A DNA stretch of 64,000 bases from assembly GCF_016236915.1 (NCBI RefSeq), contig NZ_JAEHOK010000011.1, positions 62,001 to 126,000 of the forward strand, read 5' to 3'. The notes below the pieces were generated by a model. The model saw only the letters and a program-made list of their open reading frames with translations, did not search any database and was not told the DNA's origin. Position 1 is the first letter of the stretch; each line of letters begins with the position of its first letter. Positions 51,555-59,079 of the stretch are shown in pieces. A program made the translations under genes and the position numbers. Source of the DNA: Salegentibacter maritimus (lineage in GTDB: Bacteria > Bacteroidota > Bacteroidia > Flavobacteriales > Flavobacteriaceae).

Positions 51555-51868
51555 TACTCCCAACGCTGCTTTTCTTCTTTTTCCATGTATTCCCTTACTT
51601 TCCGTTCTTCCCATTTCTTTCCAAAAATAAAATTAGGTCCGAAAACACTGGCCCAATGAGCAAACAATCCTATCCCCCAAAAGAATATGGTGCTATAATT
51701 TGATAAATTAGATAAGCCACTTATAAATCCTTCACCCTGAGTGGTGACAACAAAAATGGCGATATTTACAAACAGATAAATTATCAGATGAACATAAAAG
51801 CCTTTAATATCCTTTACCCTTTTTTGAGCTGATTTATAACTAAAATTCTCTTTATAATTAGTTCTCAT
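51554..51868 (-). CDS. 2TM-domain protein
   Basis: A 104-residue protein with two membrane helices (about 27-47 and 62-83) and a conserved charged flank: YKSAQKRVKDIKGFYVHLIIYLFVNIAIF, then FFWGIGLFAHWASVFGPNFIFGKKWEERKVREYME. This is the '2TM domain' family, common beside LytTR systems in Bacteroidota and sometimes fused to the kinase. It overlaps both neighbours by one base (TAATG junctions), so the three genes are translationally coupled. Its role is unknown; a sensing or scaffold role is a guess. It is a paralog of the C-terminal part of the kinase at 51868-53193. Confidence 0.88.
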   Translation of the reverse strand: MRTNYKENFSYKSAQKRVKDIKGFYVHLIIYLFVNIAIFVVTTQGEGFISGLSNLSNYSTIFFWGIGLFAHWASVFGPNFIFGKKWEERKVREYMEKEEKQRWE

Positions 51869-53193
51869 TATTCCCAGGATTTTGTTTTTAGTTTATCTTT
51901 ATCCATTATTTCCTGAATCTTGCGCTCTTCCCACTCTGAACCATATCCAAATACAGAGAACCCATGAATTGTTAGCCCAATCCCCCATCCAAATAACGGA
52001 AACCAGAACCATTGGAAGCCCCAGTATGTGCTATAATTTATAAAAATTAAAAATGGGATTACCACGCAATAAGAGATCAAATTCCCATAAAATTCTTTCA
52101 TCTCTTTTACTCTTTGCTTTGCTTTAAAATAAGCATTTTCCTTATCGATTTCGTTTGTTTCCATAATTGATATTTGTTTGGTTAACACAGGAATTTTTAC
52201 CCTAAAAATTTCTTCAGTTTGATTTATTAATACTTTTCTTTGCGTAATTTCATTGTACCTATTTACAATATTTTGTAGGCCCACGCCTTTTCTATTACTC
52301 AGTATTTCTTTCTTCTGATAATTGTTCTCGACTATAAGAAATTCGTCTTGTTCATAAATTTTTATTTTCAGAGGGCGGTTTTCACTTACAATATTATGCT
52401 TAATGGTATTTTCCAATAGTAGCTGAAGGGAAAGAGGCACCACCTTGGCTTCTTCATTGGAAATTTTTTCGGGTATTTCAAATTCAATACTGTTTTCGAA
52501 ACGCATTTTCAATAATTTCATATACGTAGTGGCAAATTTTAATTCTTCCTCGAGACTCACTAACTCTTTATTTTTTTGCTCCAGAACATATCGATAAATT
52601 TTAGACAAGCCGGTTGTAAATCGTTGCGCCTGATCTGGATTTTCATCTATAAGTGAAGCCAGCACATTGAGACTATTGAATAAAAAATGCGGATCTAATT
52701 GATTTTTAAGTGCATCAAATTTGGCTGAAGCAGCCCCGGCAATAATTTTCTGTTCTTTAACCTTTTTTTCCTGTAAAGCCTTATAGAAATATATAAGATG
52801 GAAAAACAGGGAAATAATGGTGGTAAAAAGTAGCGGAAACAGGTAATTATTTATTCTCTCATTTGTCCAAAACTCCTGTAATGGGATTCCGTTATAAACC
52901 ACGTAATGCAAAACCCGGCAAAAGAAATAACCAATTAAGGTTAAAATAATAGACCCCAAGGCTCCAAACAGGACTTTTTTTAAAGTGGCTTCTTCCCAGG
53001 TTATTTTTTCACCAAACCACCAAAAGTAAAGTCCGTTAATTAAAGTGAGTATAAAGCTGTATGTAAAGAAGATAAACCAGACTTCTAAATTCCGGAATTT
53101 CTCGAATTCAAAACCGCCAAAAATTAATTCTAAACAGATAATAAATACCGCAACCCCAAGACTTATTTTTAATATTTTCAGAATAAACTTCAT
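51868..53193 (-). CDS. LytS/YehU-like sensor histidine kinase fused to a C-terminal 2TM domain
   Basis: A 441-residue membrane kinase. Four hydrophobic spans cover about 1-135. The His_kinase domain has QLDPHFLFNSLNVLASLIDENPDQAQRFTTGLSKIYRYVLEQ (phospho-acceptor histidine near residue 170), then LLLENTIKHNI (N box) and GVGLQNIVNRY (G box). At residue 344 the sequence continues as METNEIDKENAYFKAKQRVKEMKEFYGNLISYC, a complete 2TM domain whose Met looks like the start of a free-standing protein. The chain is thus a kinase-2TM fusion, or the internal ATG (52162-52164) also starts a separate 2TM protein. It feeds the LytTR regulator. Confidence 0.9.
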   Translation of the reverse strand: MKFILKILKISLGVAVFIICLELIFGGFEFEKFRNLEVWFIFFTYSFILTLINGLYFWWFGEKITWEEATLKKVLFGALGSIILTLIGYFFCRVLHYVVYNGIPLQEFWTNERINNYLFPLLFTTIISLFFHLIYFYKALQEKKVKEQKIIAGAASAKFDALKNQLDPHFLFNSLNVLASLIDENPDQAQRFTTGLSKIYRYVLEQKNKELVSLEEELKFATTYMKLLKMRFENSIEFEIPEKISNEEAKVVPLSLQLLLENTIKHNIVSENRPLKIKIYEQDEFLIVENNYQKKEILSNRKGVGLQNIVNRYNEITQRKVLINQTEEIFRVKIPVLTKQISIMETNEIDKENAYFKAKQRVKEMKEFYGNLISYCVVIPFLIFINYSTYWGFQWFWFPLFGWGIGLTIHGFSVFGYGSEWEERKIQEIMDKDKLKTKSWE

Positions 53194-53384
53194 CTATTTT
53201 TAAATTAGAACACTAAAATGGGTTAAAGCAATTTATACTACTAATTATTATTTCTGAATTGTAAAAAAACGAACCTGAACTGTCATTTCTTTAGAATCGA
53301 TTTAAACTGTTAATCAAAAAACATGGTTTACATATTTCTTAACATATAAATCAATAATTTAGGACTTCAACCAATACCTAAATT

Positions 53385-53819
53385 ATGAATATTTTTGAAG
53401 CTTTACGACAGGAGCATGAAATACAGCGACATCTTGTTGCCAAGTTAGTAGAAACCCACGGCGATACCCAAGAGCGTAAAAAGATTTTTGAACAATTAAA
53501 ACACGAGTTAAAGATTCATGCAGATGCCGAAGAAAGGCATTTTTATATTCCTTTAATAAAAAAAGACCTTACCCAGGAAAAAGCCAGACACAGTGTAGCT
53601 GAACATCACGAGATGGATGAGCTTATAGAACAACTGGAAGACACAGAGATGGATGCTTCCAACTGGCTTAAAATCGCAAAAGAATTGGAGCATAAGGTAA
53701 TTCATCATTTAGATGAAGAAGAACAGGAAGTTTTTCAAATGGCCGGAAAAGCGCTAACCGATAACCAAAAGCTTTCCCTTGCCGAAGATTACAATAAAGA
53801 AATTAAGAAAATGAGATAA
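53385..53819 (+). CDS. Hemerythrin-domain protein
   Basis: A 144-residue four-helix protein with the HHE/hemerythrin iron ligands spaced along it: EALRQEHEIQRHLV near 5-18, KIHADAEERHFYIPLI near 46-60, VAEHHEMDELIEQL near 73-86 and EHKVIHHLDEEEQEVF near 104-120. It is predicted to bind a di-iron centre and handle oxygen, nitric oxide or iron. It stands alone, followed by a family II repeat. Specific ligand is unknown. Confidence 0.9.
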   Translation: MNIFEALRQEHEIQRHLVAKLVETHGDTQERKKIFEQLKHELKIHADAEERHFYIPLIKKDLTQEKARHSVAEHHEMDELIEQLEDTEMDASNWLKIAKELEHKVIHHLDEEEQEVFQMAGKALTDNQKLSLAEDYNKEIKKMR

Positions 53820-53881
53820 TTGAAAAGGCCAATTAATAAGCTTTCGGAATAAATTAAATTGAGGAAAGTCAGGCTAAGGAA

Positions 53882-54041
53882 AAGAGATTGTTTGAAAAAG
53901 TTTATTCTCGTCAAGCTGAACTTGTTTCAGCTTCTAACATGTTCTTTAATTATCATCATATTAGATCCCCGATAAAGAATCGGGGCAGGCTCTGAAATAA
54001 ATTCAGGATGACGTTTTTAAAAAATTCTCAAACAGTCTCTT
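53882..54041. repeat. Family II nested-palindrome intergenic repeat, copy 3 (terminator-like)
   Basis: Outer arms GAGATTGTTTGA and TCAAACAGTCTC (one wobble) enclose a core from 53909 (CGTCAAGCTGAACTTGTTTC) to 54013 (CAGGATGACG). Inside is an extra GC-rich stem, CCCCGAT/ATCGGGG. It lies between the hemerythrin and NDH-2 genes, which converge, and both sides have T-rich flanks. Confidence 0.75.
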
Positions 54042-54055
54042 TCTCTTTTTTCTTT

Positions 54056-55363
54056 TTATATCTCTTCTTTATCTAATTTCATTTGTTTTTCATAGCCTTT
54101 AAAAGGCCTAATAATTAGTCGGGCCGCTTTATCATAATTCCAATAATTATATAGCCAGTTAAAGAAAGTCACCAAACGATTTCTAAAGCCAATAAGAAAC
54201 CAAAGGTGCACAAACATCCAGATAAACCAAGCCATAAAGCCGCCAAAAGAGCCTTTATCTAAATCTACTACTGCCCTATTTCTTCCTACCGTGGCCATAG
54301 TCCCTTTATCTTTATATTTAAAAGGTTCCAGGGTTTTACCATTCACAATATTCATAATATTAGCGGCCAGGTGTTTTCCCTGCTGAATTGCCGGCTGAGC
54401 AACCATTGGGTGCCCCTTTGGATAATCTTTGGTTTGCATTAAAGCAATATCACCTATGGCAAAAATATTTTCGTATCCTTTAATTTGATTAAAAGCGTTC
54501 ACCTCATATCTATTGGCCTTTTCTACCAATGCCCCGGCCTTTAAACCTTTAACCGGTGCCCCTGTTACCCCGGCTGCCCAAATAAAAGTCTCTGTTTTTA
54601 ATTTAAGATCGGTATTGGTGGTTACCAAATGCCCATCATATTCCTTTACCATAGTATTTAAATGAACTTTCACACCGAGTTCTTCCAAAAACTTATGAGC
54701 TTTCTTAGAAGATTTTTCGCTCATTGGGGGTAAAACCCTGTCCAGTCCCTCTAAAAGATGAATATTCATTTCATTAGGATTAATATCGGGATAATCGTTA
54801 GGGACAATATGGTTTTTAAGTTCGGCTATGGCACCGCTTAATTCTACCCCGGTTGGTCCGGCACCCACTAGCACAAAATTTAGCAGTGCTTTTCTTAATT
54901 CAGGATCATCGGTAATTACCGCCTGTTCCAAATTCTCCAGGATCAAACTACGAATATTTAGGGCCTGTGGAACCGTTTTCATCCACATTCCGTTTTTCTC
55001 AATACTTTCATTTCCAAAGAAATTGGTCTTAGATCCCGTTGCGATTATCAGGTAATCGTAAATTAAATCTCCAATAGAAGTTTCAATAAGGCTTTTTTCA
55101 GGATTTATAGATTTTACCTCAGCCATCCTAAAAAGGCATTTCTTGCTGTTTCGTGTAATTTTACGCATCGGGTACGCAATAGAATCGGGTTCTAAACCGG
55201 AGGTAGAAACCTGATAAAGCAAAGGTTGAAATGTATGGTAATTATGCCGATCTAGAATTACAGTTTGTACGTCCTCGCCAATCAATTTTCTTACCATGGC
55301 CATTCCTGCAAAACCGCCACCAATAATAACGACTCGAGGTAAATTTGTTCTTGGAATATTCAT
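54056..55363 (-). CDS. ndh: Type II NADH dehydrogenase (NDH-2 family)
   Basis: A 435-residue FAD enzyme that passes electrons from NADH to quinone at the inner membrane without pumping protons. The FAD Rossmann motif RVVIIGGGFAGMAMVRKLIGEDVQTVILDRHNYHTFQPLLYQV lies at 10-52. The NADH-binding motif FVLVGAGPTGVELSGAIAELKNH is near 163, and the second FAD contact NIFAIGDIALMQ near 296. A C-terminal hydrophobic stretch (GGFMAWFIWMFVHLWFLIGF, about 376-395) should anchor it. A single gene with its own promoter box at 55428. Confidence 0.92.
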   Translation of the reverse strand: MNIPRTNLPRVVIIGGGFAGMAMVRKLIGEDVQTVILDRHNYHTFQPLLYQVSTSGLEPDSIAYPMRKITRNSKKCLFRMAEVKSINPEKSLIETSIGDLIYDYLIIATGSKTNFFGNESIEKNGMWMKTVPQALNIRSLILENLEQAVITDDPELRKALLNFVLVGAGPTGVELSGAIAELKNHIVPNDYPDINPNEMNIHLLEGLDRVLPPMSEKSSKKAHKFLEELGVKVHLNTMVKEYDGHLVTTNTDLKLKTETFIWAAGVTGAPVKGLKAGALVEKANRYEVNAFNQIKGYENIFAIGDIALMQTKDYPKGHPMVAQPAIQQGKHLAANIMNIVNGKTLEPFKYKDKGTMATVGRNRAVVDLDKGSFGGFMAWFIWMFVHLWFLIGFRNRLVTFFNWLYNYWNYDKAARLIIRPFKGYEKQMKLDKEEI

Positions 55364-55427
55364 AAAACTTGGTTTTTCTCCAATAATTAGAGATTATAAA
55401 ATACCACAATTATCGCGGTAGTGCCTT

Positions 55428-55435
55428 CAAATTTA
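55428..55435 (-). promoter_or_regulatory. Bacteroidota -7 box for ndh
   Basis: The minus strand reads TAAATTTG, an exact TAnnTTTG match, 64 bases ahead of the ndh ATG. Confidence 0.5.
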
Positions 55436-55543
55436 AGTTTTCTGATTCTTTAGTGGAAAAAATAAAGTGTCATTAACGCGAATTTATACTTTTTTGTAAC
55501 ATTGCAGGTACTTGCGCTACATATAAGTTGCTAACCAATTATT

Positions 55544-56038
55544 GTGAACAAGGAATTAGAACATCAATTTGTAACCAACCTGGAAAGGCACCAGAATATT
55601 GCACATAAAATTTGCCGTATTTATACGAATAATCAAGATGCGCATAACGATCTTTTTCAGGAAATAACCATTCAGCTCTGGAAAGCTTACCCAAAATTTA
55701 GGAGCGAAGCAAAATTTAGTACCTGGATGTACCGGGTGGCACTTAACACTGCTATTACGTTATACCGAAAGAAAAAAAGAAGTATACCTACACAAGATTT
55801 TGATACGGTAGATTTTAAGATTAAAGCAGAAGAATATGACGATGAAACCGAGCAACAATTAAAAGTAATGTATGCCGCAATTCAGGAATTAAATGATATT
55901 GAAAAGGCACTTGTTTTTTTATATCTGGAAGATAAAAACTACAGGGACATTTCTGAAACCCTTGGTATTACTGAAGTAAATGCAAGAGTGAAGATGAATA
56001 GGGTAAAAACAAAATTAAAGAACATTTTAAATCCGTAG
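55544..56038 (+). CDS. Sigma-70-family RNA polymerase sigma factor (GTG start)
   Basis: A 164-residue ECF-like factor. Region 2: NIAHKICRIYTNNQDAHNDLFQEITIQLWKAYPKFRSEAKFSTWMYRVALNTAITLYRKKKR (about 18-80). Region 4: IQELNDIEKALVFLYLEDKNYRDISETLGITEVNARVKMNRVKTKLKNIL (about 112-162). The start is GTG at 55544, directly before NKELEHQF, which family members share. Six bases separate it from the next gene, a membrane protein that is its likely partner. Confidence 0.9.
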   Translation: MNKELEHQFVTNLERHQNIAHKICRIYTNNQDAHNDLFQEITIQLWKAYPKFRSEAKFSTWMYRVALNTAITLYRKKKRSIPTQDFDTVDFKIKAEEYDDETEQQLKVMYAAIQELNDIEKALVFLYLEDKNYRDISETLGITEVNARVKMNRVKTKLKNILNP

Positions 56039-56044
56039 TGAATA

Positions 56045-56683
56045 ATGGATGGATTGGATTTATTAAAAAAAGACTGGAAAAAACGGGAAAGCAGCTTACC
56101 CCATCTTTCCTATAACCAAATATACCAAATGCTATGGAAGCGATCTTCTTCTATAGTAAAATGGATTTTTGTAATTAGTATTATTGAATTTTTATTCTGG
56201 GCACTTATTACGGTTTTTATGGCAGACCATGAATATTGGGAGGAAATGGAGCGTATTCATCTAAAAGAATTTACCGTAGCCACCTATGTAATTAATTACG
56301 GCATTACTTTTTTCTTTATTTTTTGCTTCTATAAAAACTACCGAAAAATATCTTCTACAGATAATGCAGCTCAGTTAATGAAAAATATTTTACGAACCAG
56401 AAAAACCGTAAAGTACTATATAGGTTATATTTTGATTTCTACAGCATTAGTTGCTTTAATCTACACTTATTTTATGATGGATTATCATATTTCAAGCACT
56501 ACAGTAGAAGATATCGAAAAGTACAGTTTTACTCCTTTACAATGGTTAATGTTTGCAGTAATAATGATTGGAGGACTTGCTGTGTTTCTTGGATTAATAT
56601 GGCTATTTTACCGGGTTATTTATGGAATTCTACTGCGAAGATTAAATAATAACTATAAAGAATTAAAAAAATTGGAAGTGTAG
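56045..56683 (+). CDS. Membrane protein paired with the upstream sigma factor
   Basis: A 212-residue protein with four hydrophobic spans (about 38-60, 78-100, 120-140, 165-190). The cytosolic N-terminus (MDGLDLLKKDWKKRESSLPHLSYNQIYQMLWKRSSSIVKW) is a pattern seen in Bacteroidota proteins that follow a sigma factor gene. It may restrain the sigma factor at the membrane, but there is no recognisable anti-sigma domain. I do not assign a family beyond this. Confidence 0.75.
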   Translation: MDGLDLLKKDWKKRESSLPHLSYNQIYQMLWKRSSSIVKWIFVISIIEFLFWALITVFMADHEYWEEMERIHLKEFTVATYVINYGITFFFIFCFYKNYRKISSTDNAAQLMKNILRTRKTVKYYIGYILISTALVALIYTYFMMDYHISSTTVEDIEKYSFTPLQWLMFAVIMIGGLAVFLGLIWLFYRVIYGILLRRLNNNYKELKKLEV

Positions 56684-56747
56684 ATTCTCATTTAAAAGCT
56701 ACTTTTATTTTACCTAATTCATATAAAAGTTGGGAGGTTTACTAAGC

Positions 56748-56780
56748 TTAGACCCTGAAACGAGTTCAGAATGAGATTTC
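56748..56780. repeat. Degraded family II core
   Basis: TTAGACCCTGAAACGAGTTC followed by AGAATGAGATT aligns with the right half of the copy 1 core (TTAGATCCTGAAATAAATTC, AGGATGACG) with several changes and no outer arms. It looks like a decayed copy. Confidence 0.4.
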
Positions 56781-56824
56781 TTACCAGGCCAAAGGGTTTA
56801 TTTAAATCTCAGTGGATAAAATAG

Positions 56825-56860
56825 AAAACGGCTGTTTGAAAAAACCAAACAGCCGTTTTT
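56825..56860. terminator. Strong bidirectional terminator between convergent genes
   Basis: A perfect 14-bp stem, AAAACGGCTGTTTG and CAAACAGCCGTTTT, with a 7-base loop and T-runs on both strands. Its GGCTGTTTG arm resembles the outer arms of family II repeats. Confidence 0.85.
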
Positions 56861-56880
56861 ATATAACTATTAAATTCTAC

Positions 56881-58287
56881 TTACACATGAAGCGCACGAT
56901 TTTCGGTAGCGGCAAGAGCAGCTTCCTTAACGGCTTCAGCATAGGTTGGATGTGCGTGGCTCATTCTGGCAATATCTTCTGCAGATGCTCTGTATTCCAT
57001 TGCAACAACAGCTTCAGCAATAAGATCGGCGGTACGTGCACCAATCATATGTACGCCTAAAACCTCATCGGTTTTTTCATCGGCAAGAATTTTCACAAAT
57101 CCGTCTATATCGCCACTTGCCCTGGAACGTCCAAGGGCGCGCATTGGGAATTTTCCTTCCTTATACTTCACACCTTCTTCCTTAAGTTGTTCTTCGGTTT
57201 TTCCTACTGCGGCAACTTCAGGCCAGGTATAAACAACACCCGGAATTAAATTGTAATCAATATGTGGTTTTTGTCCCGCAATAGTTTCAGCAACAAAAGT
57301 TCCTTCCTCTTCGGCCTTATGGGCCAGCATCGCACCTTTTACCACATCGCCAATAGCATAGATATTATCTACATTGGTTTGCAAGTGTTCGTTTACTTCA
57401 ATTCTGCCTTTATCATCAACTTTTACTCCGGCAGCATCAGCATTTAATCCGTCGGTAAAAGGCTTACGTCCAACAGAAACAAGGCAGTAATCTGCTTTTA
57501 TTTCAATTTCCTTATCCTTTTTATCATCTGCCTTTATAATAATCTCATCTCCCTTACGCTCTACCGATTTCACCTTAGTAGACGTATGGAATTTTACACC
57601 TTGCTTTTTAAGCACCTTTTGAAGCTCTTTTGAAAGCGCAGCATCCATAGTAGGAATAATTCTATCTAAAAACTCTACTACGGTAACCTCGGCTCCCAAA
57701 CGACGGTAAACCTGGCCTAGTTCCAAACCAATTACACCACCGCCAATCACGACCATGTGTTTAGGAATTTCTTTTAATTTTAAAGCTTCAGTAGAAGTAA
57801 TCACTCGTTCTTTATCCAACTCGATAAACGGAAGGTTAGCCGGTTTTGAGCCTGTGGCAATAATGGTTTTAGCCGCCTCAATGGTTTCGGTTTCCCCATC
57901 GTTTTTTGTAATATTGATATGGGTTTTATCCTTAAAAGAACCTACACCTTCAAAAACATCTATTTTATTTTTATCCATCAGGAACTTCACCCCATCACAA
58001 GTTTGACTTACCACTGAAGATTTACGCTCCATCATTTTCTCAAGGTTTACTTTTACCTCTCCCGGAATATCTATCCCGTGCTCTTCGAAATGTTTTACAG
58101 CATCGTGGTAATGGTGAGAAGAATCCAACAATGCTTTACTTGGAATACACCCTACGTTAAGACAGGTTCCTCCCAAAGTTGAATATTTTTCTATGATAGC
58201 AGTTTTCATTCCCAGTTGTGCGCAGCGTATAGCGGCCACATAGCCTCCGGGGCCAGAACCTATAACTGCAACATCATATTTACTCAT
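56881..58287 (-). CDS. lpdA: Dihydrolipoyl dehydrogenase
   Basis: A 468-residue FAD enzyme, the E3 subunit of 2-oxo acid dehydrogenase complexes. The FAD motif VAVIGSGPGGYVAAI starts at residue 6. The redox-active disulphide is Cys42-Cys47 in GGTCLNVGCIPSK. The NAD motif VVIGGGVIGLELGQVYRRLGAEVTVVE is near 178, the second FAD motif NIYAIGDVVKGAMLAHKA near 308, and the active-site dimer motif HAHPTYAEAVKEAAL is near the C-terminus. All catalytic parts are present. It stands apart from other complex subunits, with its own promoter at 58327. Confidence 0.97.
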   Translation of the reverse strand: MSKYDVAVIGSGPGGYVAAIRCAQLGMKTAIIEKYSTLGGTCLNVGCIPSKALLDSSHHYHDAVKHFEEHGIDIPGEVKVNLEKMMERKSSVVSQTCDGVKFLMDKNKIDVFEGVGSFKDKTHINITKNDGETETIEAAKTIIATGSKPANLPFIELDKERVITSTEALKLKEIPKHMVVIGGGVIGLELGQVYRRLGAEVTVVEFLDRIIPTMDAALSKELQKVLKKQGVKFHTSTKVKSVERKGDEIIIKADDKKDKEIEIKADYCLVSVGRKPFTDGLNADAAGVKVDDKGRIEVNEHLQTNVDNIYAIGDVVKGAMLAHKAEEEGTFVAETIAGQKPHIDYNLIPGVVYTWPEVAAVGKTEEQLKEEGVKYKEGKFPMRALGRSRASGDIDGFVKILADEKTDEVLGVHMIGARTADLIAEAVVAMEYRASAEDIARMSHAHPTYAEAVKEAALAATENRALHV

Positions 58288-58326
58288 AATTTTAATTTTT
58301 GTATTATTTTTCTAATAAAGTAAACA

Positions 58327-58334
58327 CAAAAGTA
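58327..58334 (-). promoter_or_regulatory. Bacteroidota -7 box for lpdA
   Basis: The minus strand reads TACTTTTG, an exact TAnnTTTG match, 39 bases ahead of the lpdA ATG. A TTG lies about 21 bases further upstream. Confidence 0.6.
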
Positions 58335-58388
58335 CAACTATTCAAATCAATGACCAATGAAGGAATTATACATTCTAAAATTTAGAAA

Positions 58389-58847
58389 TCAAAGGTTTAT
58401 TGCAGTTGTATTTTTTACAGGACTAATTACAAAGGTGCTTTGGGTACTGCCAATATGGTCTAAATTAGTAAGCTTTGTCACCATAAATTCCCGATAGGCT
58501 TCCATGTCTTTTACAAGAACTTTTAAAATATAATCATATTCTCCACTAACGTGATAACATTCCAAAACTTCGGTAAGTTTAGTGACCTCAGCTTCAAACT
58601 TGGTGAGATAAGACCGGGAATGCTGAATAAGTTTTATTTGGCAGAAAACCATAAAATTCTTTGCTACCTTTTGAGGAGCAACAAGCGCTACGTATTTTGA
58701 AATCACCCCCTCCCTTTCAAGTCGCTTTATACGTTCAAAAACCGCGGTAACCGAAAGCTGCAACTTGTTGGCAATTTCTTTATTAGTCATTTTACTATCC
58801 TGCTGCAGGTGTTTTAATATTTGAAGGTCTTTCTGGTCTAAATTCAT
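58389..58847 (-). CDS. Lrp/AsnC-family transcriptional regulator
   Basis: A 152-residue regulator. The helix-turn-helix is at about 5-55 (LDQKDLQILKHLQQDSKMTNKEIANKLQLSVTAVFERIKRLEREGVISKYVA). The RAM ligand-binding domain is at about 65-145 (VTKLTEVLECYHVSGEYDYILKVLVKDMEAYREFM). The ATG at 58847 is chosen; an upstream in-frame ATG at 58868 adds MLQHKST, which is outside the family. It is divergent from the methionine-gamma-lyase-like gene, and a near-consensus Lrp box lies at 58964-58978 between them, so it probably controls that gene and itself. Ligand likely an amino acid. Confidence 0.9.
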   Translation of the reverse strand: MNLDQKDLQILKHLQQDSKMTNKEIANKLQLSVTAVFERIKRLEREGVISKYVALVAPQKVAKNFMVFCQIKLIQHSRSYLTKFEAEVTKLTEVLECYHVSGEYDYILKVLVKDMEAYREFMVTKLTNLDHIGSTQSTFVISPVKNTTAINL

Positions 58848-58963
58848 TGTTGATTTATGTTGGAGCATTAATACTATAAAATCGATAGAGCTATATTTTC
58901 GCTGAAATTTATCTGGACTTTAAATGAAAAATTTTCTAAAGTATTGGAAATTTAAATTAAATA

Positions 58964-58978
58964 TAGAATTTAATTCTA
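58964..58978. promoter_or_regulatory. Candidate Lrp-box operator
   Basis: TAGAATTTAATTCTA is a perfect 15-bp palindrome. It fits the E. coli Lrp consensus YAGHAWATTWTDCTR at 13 of 15 positions. It lies in the AT-rich region between the Lrp gene and the PLP enzyme gene, 102 bases ahead of the latter's ATG. Confidence 0.6.
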
Positions 58979-59079
58979 AACAACTCAATTTAAACAGTTT
59001 TATTTACTAATTATATAATTTTAAATTGATTTTAATTCTTTATAAGTATATTTTTATAGGAATTTAAAATAACATAAAG

